NCBI GenBank assembly: GCA_009731375.1
Contig: BJOX01000288.1
Location: 25,882-89,881 of the forward strand
Direction of reading: 5' to 3'
Origin: Paulinella micropora
Lineage: Eukaryota; Cercozoa; Imbricatea; Euglyphida
Length of the DNA: 64,000 nucleotides
Positions within the stretch are counted from its first letter, which is position 1. Each line of letters opens with the position of its first letter. The notes below the pieces were generated by a model, which saw nothing but the letters and a program-made list of their open reading frames with translations, searched no databases and had not been told where the DNA came from. The position numbers and the translations under genes were made by a program. Below, piece after piece: positions 1 to 7,257 of the stretch.

Positions 1-81
1 AAAAGTCTTTCTACTATTATAGAAGATCTATCTAACCAATTAGCAGAAATCCGAGCAGTCGTTTTCCCTAATGCCCCCTAG
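1..81 (+). CDS. C-terminal end of an unrecognised PLV protein (partial)
   Basis: Frame 1 is open from the window edge to TAG at 79-81 and encodes 26 residues ending in VVFPNAP. The stop overlaps the ATG of the next small gene at 71, as in compact viral genomes. The upstream part is outside the window, so no function can be given. Confidence 0.4.
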   Translation, partial: KSLSTIIEDLSNQLAEIRAVVFPNAP

Positions 82-220
82 ATTACACCCACCACCACCA
101 ATCATAGAAATTGATGGAGACCTAACACCAGAACTGAAAAACCGTGTGCTAGATGTTTCGCTGAAGAACGAGGGAAAAAAATTGACCACGAATACGATGA
201 CAACTGGGACTGCTGTATGA
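71..220 (+). CDS. Small PLV protein, 49 aa, unknown function
   Basis: ATG at 71, TGA at 218-220. The product starts with a proline-rich stretch (MPPRLHPPPP) followed by an acidic, probably helical part. Its start overlaps the end of the preceding frame and its stop overlaps the ATG of the next gene in an ATGA arrangement at 217-220. That tight packing is the main reason to believe it. No family is recognised; it could be a virion or scaffold peptide, which is only a guess. Confidence 0.4.
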   Translation: MPPRLHPPPPIIEIDGDLTPELKNRVLDVSLKNEGKKLTTNTMTTGTAV

Positions 221-462
221 CTAAACGAAAAACTGACAGCAGACTTATTAAATACTTATTTCAAATGGGTATCATTATCGCCATTATAACCCTTTGCATC
301 GTGAGGCTGTCTGAAAAGAACTTACCTTGTGAGGAAGCCAACACTTATGTCGGAATTTTGACCTTACTCATCGGCATTTGCCTGCCATCGCCTTCTAGTT
401 CAAAGAAATGCACATTCATATATATGAGACCTATACCACATACTATTACCAGCACAGAATAA
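217..462 (+). CDS. Small two-helix membrane protein of the PLV
   Basis: 81 aa from ATG at 217, which overlaps the preceding stop (ATGA). There are two hydrophobic segments, about residues 16-30 (IIIAIITLCIV) and 43-56 (YVGILTLLIGICLP), followed by a Pro/Ser stretch. Short two-TM proteins ending in a LPSP-like motif are common beside the capsid modules of PLVs and related viruses. They may be virion membrane or assembly proteins, but the role is not known. The last 20 residues are less characteristic, and the gene overlaps a convergent minus-strand frame. Confidence 0.6.
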   Translation: MTKRKTDSRLIKYLFQMGIIIAIITLCIVRLSEKNLPCEEANTYVGILTLLIGICLPSPSSSKKCTFIYMRPIPHTITSTE

Positions 463-657
463 AGGAATACTTTCACTAAATGAACGACAATCGTTCAATC
501 CATTGTTAATATAAATGCAAGTAAAATTATTATTTAGACCAGATTGAATGCAGTGAATACAATTTTCTTTTTTCTGACCAAAGTCTCTATTTAAAATGAA
601 AAAGTCGCAGGCAGTCCGCGAAATAGCCGAGCACATAAACAAGAATATTAAAATCAT
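400..657 (-). CDS. Possible small secreted or membrane protein, 85 aa
   Basis: ATG at 657 on the minus strand. The first 20 residues are hydrophobic (MILIFLFMCSAISRTAC) and look like a signal peptide or anchor; the rest has several cysteines. It fills the gap between the TM gene and the gene at 709 and overlaps the TM gene's 3' end by 63 bases. No family is recognised and the overlap lowers confidence. The alternative is that 463-680 is simply noncoding. Confidence 0.3.
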   Translation of the reverse strand: MILIFLFMCSAISRTACDFFILNRDFGQKKENCIHCIQSGLNNNFTCIYINNGLNDCRSFSESIPLFCAGNSMWYRSHIYECAFL

Positions 658-680
658 TTTTTGTATATATATTTTTGCTC

Positions 681-708
681 AAAGATTTTTATAAAATCTT
701 TGTATAGT
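681..708 (+). promoter_or_regulatory. Hairpin plus TGTATAG start-proximal motif
   Basis: A perfect 9-bp hairpin (AAAGATTTT / AAAATCTTT, 3-nt loop, 681-701) is followed by TGTATAGT directly in front of the ATG at 709. A similar TATAG or CATAG motif precedes the genes at 2064 and 2488 and the minus-strand genes starting at 8977 and 9297, so it is a candidate viral promoter or initiator element. Confidence 0.45.
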
Positions 709-1068
709 ATGACGGATTTCAAATACCAAAAGATTATTTTTCTGAGCAATGATTTTGTAGGAAGCAAAACATTTAATAAAAATATTCAAATGTCATTCAC
801 ACCAACCAAAATGAATGTTAAGTTTATTCATTATACAAACGACCAGACGGAAACCAAAACCAGAATTCTTTATATGGACAAAATTGGAATTATTGGCACA
901 ATTGCAGATAGTAACATAGCAAACATTTCAAACCTCAGTTATAATTTGGGTGTCGTTGGATGGTCTGACGGGCAATATACATTTAAAATCCTTGAAACTG
1001 ACAGCGGAAATATTGATACAGGAAATTTAGCGGGAAGAATTGTTGTGTGTTTAGAGTTTCTAGGATAG
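709..1068 (+). CDS. Small beta-rich PLV protein, 119 aa, probable virion component
   Basis: ATG at 709 was chosen because the TGTATAGT motif lies just before it; the upstream in-frame stretch is AT-rich noncoding. The product alternates hydrophobic and polar residues as in a beta sandwich, with SFTPTKMNVKFIHY near the N-terminus and ending VVCLEFLG. Proteins of similar size and pattern lie near the packaging ATPase in other PLVs, which suggests a minor virion protein. That is inference from position and composition. The stop codon lies inside the left arm of a long inverted repeat. Confidence 0.6.
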   Translation: MTDFKYQKIIFLSNDFVGSKTFNKNIQMSFTPTKMNVKFIHYTNDQTETKTRILYMDKIGIIGTIADSNIANISNLSYNLGVVGWSDGQYTFKILETDSGNIDTGNLAGRIVVCLEFLG

Positions 1069-1121
1069 TTATCAACTACACTCTCATTCGTTTCACTCAT
1101 TCTTGTTTGTTGATAACTATC
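1064..1121 (+). terminator. 13-bp inverted repeat at the gene end
   Basis: GATAGTTATCAAC at 1064-1076 pairs perfectly with GTTGATAACTATC at 1109-1121 around a 32-nt loop. The left arm includes the stop of the upstream gene, and the ATPase leader starts just after the right arm. It probably marks a transcript end or mRNA 3' structure. Confidence 0.55.
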
Positions 1122-1125
1122 GAAA

Positions 1126-1210
1126 ACCGATTTATTTTAAACAATAAAGAAAAAACGATGTTTTAGAATAAGAGAGAGTGCGGAGCACGAAACGCAATTC
1201 TAAAATATCA
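1126..1210 (+). promoter_or_regulatory. Structured leader of the ATPase gene (twin of 4587-4715)
   Basis: CCGATTTATTTT, then CAATAAAGAAAAAACG, then ATGTTTTAGAAT (1158-1169) pairing with ATTCTAAAATAT (1197-1208; one G-U pair). The loop contains GTGC-GGA-GCAC. The right arm ends two bases before the ATG at 1211. The same ordered elements precede the penton gene at 4716, so this is probably a shared promoter and 5' UTR element. Confidence 0.6.
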
Positions 1211-2029
1211 ATGGAGAAAATTAACAATGTAAAGGTGAAGCCAGTGAAGCAGGATGGAAACGGAGACAAAAAAGCAAAGGGTTATAAATTATTCAACGAG
1301 CCGTATGCAAATATATTTCTACTAGCCAGAAAAAAGAGCGGGAAAACGACCGCACTCTTTGAAATACTGAAACGAACTACCGACAGAAAAACTCGTATTG
1401 TCATTATTGCTTTAACAATACACAAGGACTACATTTATAAAGCAATGGTAAAGCACTTTAAGAACAGGGGAAACCCAATGGCAATATTTACCTTTCTTAA
1501 ATCAGATGGTGTTAATGTCATTGATTATGAGTTAGATAAATTAAACAGACAGGACGAGCATCACGAAGGAGAAGTAAAACAGGACAAAGAGGAAATAGAA
1601 AAGCCACAATTTCTTTATTTCGCAAAAGAAAAGAAAAAGGAAGAAGGCGGTGAGAAGAAAGAGAGGCCTAGTAAGTATATTTCACCAGAGGTTGTTTTCG
1701 TTTTGGACGATTTAGGAAGCGGATTAAGAGATAAGTCCGTAAGCAATTTGTTAAAAAAGAAGAGGCACTATAAATCAAAGGTGATTATGTCAAGCCAGTA
1801 TTTGAACGACCTACGGCCAGAAGCCATTAAGCAGTTAGATTATTTATTAATCTTTCCGGCCCAGTCTCAGGACAAAATGGAACTCGTGTATAAACACTTA
1901 GACCTATCTTTTGACTTTGATTATTTTCTTCAAAAGTATCACGAAGCAACGAAGGATAGATTTAACTTTCTGTATGTTTCAAGTGTTGATGATGAGTTAA
2001 GGAAAAACTTTAATTTTAGGCTAAAATAA
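1211..2029 (+). CDS. A32/FtsK-HerA-type DNA packaging ATPase of the PLV
   Basis: 272 aa from ATG at 1211; a GTG upstream is ignored because it lies inside the structured leader. The Walker A region is at residues 39-47 (ARKKSGKTT), the Walker B at 161-168 (VVFVLDDL), and a sensor-like SSQYLNDL follows at 194-201. Length and motif order fit the genome-packaging ATPases of PLVs, virophages and polintons, which pump DNA into preformed capsids. A Lys/Glu-rich insert at about 120-155 separates the two motifs. The frame is intact. Position among the capsid genes supports the call. Confidence 0.85.
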   Translation: MEKINNVKVKPVKQDGNGDKKAKGYKLFNEPYANIFLLARKKSGKTTALFEILKRTTDRKTRIVIIALTIHKDYIYKAMVKHFKNRGNPMAIFTFLKSDGVNVIDYELDKLNRQDEHHEGEVKQDKEEIEKPQFLYFAKEKKKEEGGEKKERPSKYISPEVVFVLDDLGSGLRDKSVSNLLKKKRHYKSKVIMSSQYLNDLRPEAIKQLDYLLIFPAQSQDKMELVYKHLDLSFDFDYFLQKYHEATKDRFNFLYVSSVDDELRKNFNFRLK

Positions 2030-2039
2030 TTATTTGATT

Positions 2040-2063
2040 TTAAATTTTTTTTTTCATAGTATA
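2040..2063 (+). promoter_or_regulatory. T-rich, CATAG start-proximal motif
   Basis: A poly-T stretch and CATAGTATA lie directly in front of the ATG at 2064. This resembles TGTATAG before the genes at 709 and 2488. Confidence 0.4.
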
Positions 2064-2390
2064 ATGGTAGTAAAAACGACACGTGTTAAAGTCATTCCAA
2101 CAATCGGCAAACGAACAATTAACTCAAGCACAAATATGGCAGGAGGCAAAAAGAAGACTGGACGAAAGAAGAAGCAAGGAGGCAAGGGACAGGCTGGCGG
2201 TAAAATTAACTGGGCCAAGGTCGGTAAAACCGCAACGGCTGTGAATAAATTCCTTCGCGATAACAAGATTATTTCAAAGACTGCTAATGCCCTTGGCGAT
2301 GTCGGGGTTCCATATGCGTCTCGTATCGGGTTTACTGCTGTAAAACTTGGTTATGGTAAGCAGAGCGGACGTGGGGCACTCAAATTTTAG
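2064..2390 (+). CDS. Lys/Gly-rich basic PLV protein, probable DNA-binding virion protein
   Basis: 108 aa from ATG at 2064; an upstream TTG is only frame extension. Residues 30-55 are very basic and Gly-rich (KKKTGRKKKQGGKG); the C-terminal half (INWAKVGKTATAVNKFL, DNKIISK, then GYGKQSGRGALKF) looks like the short conserved domain of small virion proteins beside PLV capsid genes. A core or DNA-condensing role, comparable to adenovirus core peptides, is inferred. A 22-bp palindrome follows the stop. Confidence 0.6.
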   Translation: MVVKTTRVKVIPTIGKRTINSSTNMAGGKKKTGRKKKQGGKGQAGGKINWAKVGKTATAVNKFLRDNKIISKTANALGDVGVPYASRIGFTAVKLGYGKQSGRGALKF

Positions 2391-2408
2391 TCACCTTGCG
2401 GGGCAAAT

Positions 2409-2430
2409 GACACAACACTAGTGTTGTGTC
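2409..2430 (+). terminator. Perfect 22-bp palindrome downstream of the basic protein gene
   Basis: GACACAACACTAGTGTTGTGTC is fully self-complementary. It lies 18 bases after the stop at 2390 and before the next start-proximal motif, which fits a transcription end or RNA 3' hairpin. Confidence 0.55.
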
Positions 2431-2470
2431 TCATTTTAAAGATATTGTGTTTGAAATTATGAGGAAATAT

Positions 2471-2487
2471 TTTTTTGTTTGTATAGA
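2471..2487 (+). promoter_or_regulatory. TTTGTATAGA start-proximal motif
   Basis: T-rich stretch and TTTGTATAG immediately before the ATG at 2488, close to the motif at 701-708. Confidence 0.45.
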
Positions 2488-3414
2488 ATGGTCGTCAAGA
2501 AAGCGAAGAAACAGAAATTAAGACCGCCGCGGGTTTATAGGAATAAGAGCGGGAGGCCTTATATTATCCAGAAGGGTAAAAAATATTATCTTAATTTCGG
2601 TAAGAAAACAAATGATATGAGCACATTACAAATAGTTAAACTTTTTATGAAAAACTTAAGCAGACCAAAAGGAAAGAAAAAAGCAGAGAAGGAAGACTTA
2701 AGAAAAGTCCAGAGCCTGTCAGAGATTGAACAAAATACGAGAACAGCAATTCAACACCACTTAGACAAACTCAGAAAGGAAAAGTATGAGGGTATTGATG
2801 CTATAGAGAAAAAAGATAAGATAGCAAGGGAGGAATCAGAAGAGGAGAAGAAAAGGCTAGAAAGAAAAATCCAAGCAGATACTAAGGAACTAAATGAAAT
2901 AATGAATAGGGAACATAAAAGACAACTGGCGGAGATTAATGAAAGACAAGCACAAAAAGAAAGAGAACCAAGAAGGGAGCAAAAACTCATAGAGGATTTA
3001 CAATTTGAACAACAAAGGAACCAAAGATTGGCTATTATGCCTCAGCAACCCCAGCAATATCTCGGTTATCGGGGACAACCACTAGAAGGCCCGCCACAAG
3101 CACCACTATTAGGAGGCCCGCCATTAGGAGGACCACCTCCTGCACCACCACTTCCAACATTCATTCCGACAAAAGAAGTAAAAGAAGAAGAACCGAAAAA
3201 GCCTGACCACGAACTAGAAACAGACAGAAAACTTTTGAAAAGTGCTGATTTTACTGATGAAGAGATTAAAAAAATGAATAAAAGTATGATACAAAAAACA
3301 GCCGATGGAATTAGAATGTTTCAAAATCAAGATGTAAAATTGTCGGATATGAAGAAAGCACTGGCACAAGAAGAAAAATCTGATGGAGCAAATCAGATGC
3401 TATTGGCGATTTAG
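2488..3414 (+). CDS. Coiled-coil and proline-rich PLV protein, 308 aa
   Basis: ATG at 2488 follows the TATAG motif. Residues 1-25 are basic; about 20-45 (SGRPYIIQKGKKYYLNFGKK) recalls short N-terminal motifs of PLV virion proteins. Residues about 70-185 are a charged coiled coil rich in E, K and R, followed by Gln/Pro-rich repeats with GGPP units (about 185-230) and a charged C-terminal domain. The frame is intact. A structural or scaffolding role fits composition and place between the basic protein and the protease, but no catalytic motif is seen. Confidence 0.6.
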   Translation: MVVKKAKKQKLRPPRVYRNKSGRPYIIQKGKKYYLNFGKKTNDMSTLQIVKLFMKNLSRPKGKKKAEKEDLRKVQSLSEIEQNTRTAIQHHLDKLRKEKYEGIDAIEKKDKIAREESEEEKKRLERKIQADTKELNEIMNREHKRQLAEINERQAQKEREPRREQKLIEDLQFEQQRNQRLAIMPQQPQQYLGYRGQPLEGPPQAPLLGGPPLGGPPPAPPLPTFIPTKEVKEEEPKKPDHELETDRKLLKSADFTDEEIKKMNKSMIQKTADGIRMFQNQDVKLSDMKKALAQEEKSDGANQMLLAI

Positions 3415-3428
3415 GTTTTACAATAAAA

Positions 3429-3746
3429 ATGACTAATGCTTTATCAAAAAAGTATTTACCAGAAATAAAAATCGTTGATTTATCACGAGCCTTAAAAAGG
3501 AAACTTGAAATTGATGGACATACTAAATTAAGCCATAGAGAAAATAGAAAATGGATTATGGCGATGGTAAAAAGATTTAATATTAATGTAGGAAACGATG
3601 TGAAACAAATGAAAAAGAAAATAGCAGATTATGCTAAGTATGATGAGTATATGGGGAACCAAGGAGGGGCGGGTAGGAAATTACACCTTACACTAGAGGA
3701 AATGATAGCAAAAGTTTTTTCAATAGCGAAAATAAAAAATATTTAG
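3429..3746 (+). CDS. Small PLV protein, 105 aa, unknown function
   Basis: ATG at 3429, 14 bases after the preceding stop, so probably co-transcribed. The product is basic and helical (LSRALKRKLEID, KWIMAMVKRFNINVG) with a Gly-rich stretch GNQGGAGRK near residue 80. No family is recognised; compactness of the operon-like block is the main support. Confidence 0.5.
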   Translation: MTNALSKKYLPEIKIVDLSRALKRKLEIDGHTKLSHRENRKWIMAMVKRFNINVGNDVKQMKKKIADYAKYDEYMGNQGGAGRKLHLTLEEMIAKVFSIAKIKNI

Positions 3747-3769
3747 CCCGCAAAGATTGGAAACACACA

Positions 3770-4523
3770 ATGAACAAAAATGATTTTGTAAATACTCTAA
3801 CAAATAAAATGTATTATGATACAAATGTTGATAAACAGGTTTCAAATGATTTGAACATTGATGAGTAACCCCTTGGGCTACAGCAACTGCGACCAGAGCC
3901 AGAGCAACCAGAGCCCGAGCCAGAGCAGCCGCAGCCAGACGAGCAAAAGCCAGAGGTACCACAGCAAGAGGAGGCAAAGCCAGACTCCAACGAAGTTGAA
4001 GATGCGACCTTCGGTCAGCAACCACAGCAAGAGCAACAGCAAGAGGGAAAGGGGCGGGGACTAATGACTAATGAAATAGATGACATAATGAAAAAAATAT
4101 GGATGGTATTTGGGAACAATTGCTAGTGATGAAATTTACAAGTTAAAGCCCGGAAGCAGAAAGCGATACGGATTTATTATGAATACCGACCCTAGCAACA
4201 AAAAAGGACAGCACTGGATGGCCGTATGGATAAGTCTAGACAAAGACAGGTCCGTGGAAGTGTATGACCCATTAGCACTTTACGAGCCAACAGAAGACTT
4301 TCAACAACAAATAAAAAGACTAATTGACCGAAGTAATCCAGATAGTTATTTATTAATGAAGGTTAATCAAGTAAAAGAGTACAGTGATACGAGTGACACC
4401 TGTGGATGGTTTGCTATGCGTTTTTGAATGGAGCGGGCGAAAGGAGTGCGATTTAAATTCTCCAGTGGCTACACAGACTTAAAGGAAGAAGAAGCGGAAA
4501 AATTAAAAGCACAGAATGGGTAG
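3770..4523 (+). pseudogene. Broken Ulp1/adenain-type cysteine protease
   Basis: The coding signal starts at ATG 3770, has an in-frame TAA at 3866-3868, then a Pro/Glu/Gln-rich stretch, and a one-base frame change at the A7 run 4091-4097. The protease core follows: GTIASDEI, the His motif GQHWMAVW, the acidic VEVYDPLA, and the Cys motif SDTCGWFAMRF. A TGA at 4425-4427 interrupts the last part, which runs on in the same frame to TAG at 4521-4523. In PLVs and adenoviruses this enzyme matures capsid proteins. Three lesions in one gene, beside intact capsid genes, argue for decay; sequencing error at the A run alone would not explain the two stops. An alternative frame at 3858-4064 encodes a Ser/Gln/Arg-rich stretch and is probably not real. 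Confidence 0.7.
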
Positions 4524-4586
4524 GGTCATTTTGATACATATATATATAAGATATTTTGTTCTGACTTCGTCATCACAAAACATCGA

Positions 4587-4715
4587 CAACCGATTTATTT
4601 TTTCAATAAAGAAAAAACGATGTTTTAGAATATAAACGTAGTGTTATAGCAAAAATCACGAGTGATTTTTTTATAAGTGAGAGTGCGACAGCACGAATCG
4701 CAATTCTAAAATATC
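4587..4715 (+). promoter_or_regulatory. Structured leader of the penton gene (twin of 1126-1210)
   Basis: Same order as the ATPase leader: CCGATTTATTTT, CAATAAAGAAAAAACG, ATGTTTTAGAAT (4620-4631) pairing with ATTCTAAAATAT (4703-4714), and a GTGC-GACA-GCAC mini-hairpin (4683-4694). It carries an additional perfect 9-bp hairpin AAAAATCAC-GA-GTGATTTTT (4651-4670) that the ATPase leader lacks. The ATG at 4716 follows the right arm directly. Confidence 0.6.
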
Positions 4716-5459
4716 ATGGATTACAAGGGAGGAAGAAATTCGGGTATCTATTACATAAATAGCAAAAATAGAATAACTGGCACAGACAGCGACTTTACAC
4801 ACGAAGTCAATATGAAGGGACTAGACAATCCCACACACTGCAAAATTCTTCGTATATATGTGCCGAAGTCGTATTACTCTGTGGCTTCACCATATAATAC
4901 TTTTAAATTATCCGAAGACGGATATGAGGCTTTAATTACGATACCTGAGGGCAACTACACAATGAACAACTTAAAAAATAAACTGGCAGAGGTGCTAACC
5001 GCAGACAGCCCAAATAATTATACTTATGTGGTATCCAGTAATAATGCTAACATAGACCCAGAAGATGGCAAATTAACATTCAGTGTGTCAGAAAATAAAG
5101 GAATTCAACCGCGGTTTATATTTGATGGTGATACCCGTATTCACGAGGTTATGGGGTTTGATAGAAATTCAACATATTTCTTTGCTAATGATTTTATTAA
5201 ATCGCCAAATGTGATTATCTTAACTGGAGAAAAAACTCTGTATCTTCAATCGGATTTGGTGAATGAAGGAGATAATCACGTGCTACAAGAAATATACACT
5301 GCCAACGAAATTCCTTTTGGGTCTGTTATCTATGATGGAAGCGGGTCTGAGTATGGTAAAACATTATCCGCAAGTTCTAATAATGTATTCAGGTTTTACT
5401 TGACAGACGAAAACGACCAAGCAATTAATCTTAATGGTCTGGGAATAGTTATGACATAA
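4716..5459 (+). CDS. Penton-like minor capsid protein of the PLV
   Basis: 247 aa from ATG at 4716, fixed by the structured leader. The N-terminus (SGIYYINSKNRITGTDSDFT), KILRIYVPKSYYSV near residue 45 and IPEGNYTMNNLKNKL near 88 match the pattern of single jelly-roll penton proteins of PLVs and virophages, which close the fivefold vertices. It lies directly upstream of the major capsid gene, the usual order. No lesions. The call rests on motif pattern, length and neighbours. Confidence 0.75.
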   Translation: MDYKGGRNSGIYYINSKNRITGTDSDFTHEVNMKGLDNPTHCKILRIYVPKSYYSVASPYNTFKLSEDGYEALITIPEGNYTMNNLKNKLAEVLTADSPNNYTYVVSSNNANIDPEDGKLTFSVSENKGIQPRFIFDGDTRIHEVMGFDRNSTYFFANDFIKSPNVIILTGEKTLYLQSDLVNEGDNHVLQEIYTANEIPFGSVIYDGSGSEYGKTLSASSNNVFRFYLTDENDQAINLNGLGIVMT

Positions 5460-5611
5460 CTGGTTTATCGTGAAACTAATTATTTTAGTTTATTTAATTC
5501 ATTCTTTAATTGACTAAAGGCGAGGTAGATTATTTTAGAATTATTTTTTTCTATACTAATATATATTCTGGTGAATTAATCAACTTACACTACTTCAACA
5601 ACAAAACAAAA

Positions 5612-7198
5612 ATGCCTGTCCAATACGGAGGAGAACTTACTCATAGCCAAAGCGAACTCATTCGCGGAAAGTATTCACTTAACAAACTTACTGCCCGCGA
5701 AAGTCTTGCGACTGTGCCGATTAGCACTGTTGGAGGAATTGAATCAACTTTTGAAATTCCTACTAGTCCTTTGAACCTTGCGAGGAGTGTGTTGCGATTT
5801 ACCTACACACCAGAGTCGGGTAATGCTGGTGGAAGGTATAACCGAATTCCTATGGACTGCCTGTCAATGATTAAGACAATTGAACTGCGAAGCCGAAGCG
5901 GACAGTACCTGCGTAATCTTCAAAACGTGGGAAATTACACTAAGATGATTTGGAAACCTGAGATTTCTTATGATAGATTTATGGCTTTGGAAAACCACGG
6001 GGCTGGGTCTGGTTATGGACCTTTGCTTCAAAAGTGTAATGTCCCAACTACGGTGGCTGTGCCCGCAAATGGTTATGATGATTTGTATTCGTTGAGTAAT
6101 ACAACTGCTGTAGTAGCGAATGTTGCAGCACACACTGCTCTAGTTGGAAATGCGACGGCAGATATAAATGCTGGACTTACCGACCTTGAAGGAAAAATCA
6201 ACACCGTCAAAGATAGCCTCCGCGCACTGGTAACTACATTGAAGGGAGAGGTAAAGAATACCTTTCAACAGCCTTCTATCACAGCCCGCCGTCATAATGA
6301 TGCACTTATCGCGGATGGAACTGGTGCTCCTAGTTTTGTCGATGTTGCTTATGAGGAGGCTAAGTATTTTGAAGGTGGAGGCGATAACACCCCTACTCCT
6401 GTTATCAATGTGTCTATTCCTCTCGGTATGCTTTTTGGAACCATTTTTGAAATTGATAAGACTATAGGTTTTAATGAAATTCTTGATATGAGGATTGTGT
6501 GGGAGGGCACAAACAAAACATTGTTTTATGGAACTGATGCTAATAGTGTTGGAGCAGGAGCGACTGCCACCGCACGGGCTGAAAATATTACCAACCTTAA
6601 CTTATTTCTTGCTGTTGAAACTGATCCGAATGTTATCTTGGGTGTTCAACAAAAGATTGCTGGTGAAGGCTTTTCGTTCAAGACTGAATGCCCTATCTCT
6701 TGGAAAACCAATCTTGCAGCAGGCACTCAGTCATTTGTTTTGAAGATGAACCGCTCGCAGGGTGAGAGAATTCGCCGAATTTACACGAGTGAATTTAATA
6801 ATACCGAAAGTTCGAATACCGCATTTGATTGCGATAACCGAGCTCAAGCTAAGATTACTTCTTATTACACTACTTTGGATAGTAATAGAATTCAGCAGTT
6901 TGATATCACTTGCTCACGCGATGAAGACTATATGCTTTTGAAGGAAAAAATTAAGGGCTCTGCCGTTTTGAACTCTAATGTGTATAAATATAACTGGTTC
7001 CACGTTGATTTCTGGGACCACAACCGCCCACTTTATGACAAGAGAGAAGAAGAGGGATATGAAGTGTCGGGTCTATCTTTGGACACCGAACGGCGGTATG
7101 AATGGAGTGCGGAGGGTGCGGTACAATTGAATTATTATACTTATGATATTCTTCAGATGACTGTTGTTGCTAAGGGAATTGAAATTTTGATGAGTTAG
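5612..7198 (+). CDS. Major capsid protein of the PLV (double jelly-roll type), copy 1
   Basis: 528 aa from ATG at 5612 (MPVQYGGELTHSQSELIRG); the upstream in-frame part has no ATG and is AT-rich. Length and position after the penton gene, together with PLNLARSVLRFTYTP, YNRIPMDCLSMIKTIELRS and the C-terminal DKREEEGYEVSGLSL block, fit the major capsid proteins of PLVs, which form pseudo-hexameric capsomers. The frame is intact. A nearly identical but 5'-truncated copy lies at 39624-41105. Confidence 0.85.
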   Translation: MPVQYGGELTHSQSELIRGKYSLNKLTARESLATVPISTVGGIESTFEIPTSPLNLARSVLRFTYTPESGNAGGRYNRIPMDCLSMIKTIELRSRSGQYLRNLQNVGNYTKMIWKPEISYDRFMALENHGAGSGYGPLLQKCNVPTTVAVPANGYDDLYSLSNTTAVVANVAAHTALVGNATADINAGLTDLEGKINTVKDSLRALVTTLKGEVKNTFQQPSITARRHNDALIADGTGAPSFVDVAYEEAKYFEGGGDNTPTPVINVSIPLGMLFGTIFEIDKTIGFNEILDMRIVWEGTNKTLFYGTDANSVGAGATATARAENITNLNLFLAVETDPNVILGVQQKIAGEGFSFKTECPISWKTNLAAGTQSFVLKMNRSQGERIRRIYTSEFNNTESSNTAFDCDNRAQAKITSYYTTLDSNRIQQFDITCSRDEDYMLLKEKIKGSAVLNSNVYKYNWFHVDFWDHNRPLYDKREEEGYEVSGLSLDTERRYEWSAEGAVQLNYYTYDILQMTVVAKGIEILMS

Positions 7199-7257
7199 AA
7201 AAAAAGAAATAATAAAATAAAAAAAGAAATTATTTTTTTGTTTTATATAAACAAACA

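Noticed and set aside
3858-4064. Ser/Gln/Arg-rich protein gene
   Set aside because: It overlaps, in another frame, the Pro/Glu-rich N-terminal part of the protease gene, which has better continuity with flanking coding sequence.
4091-4097. Programmed frameshift at the A7 run of the protease
   Set aside because: A +1 shift would be needed, not the -1 shift A-rich slippery sites give, and two further stops show that the gene is broken.
5864-6133. Minus-strand frame inside the capsid gene, also present at 39771-40040
   Set aside because: It is the shadow of the capsid gene; its identity between copies only reflects the duplicated DNA.
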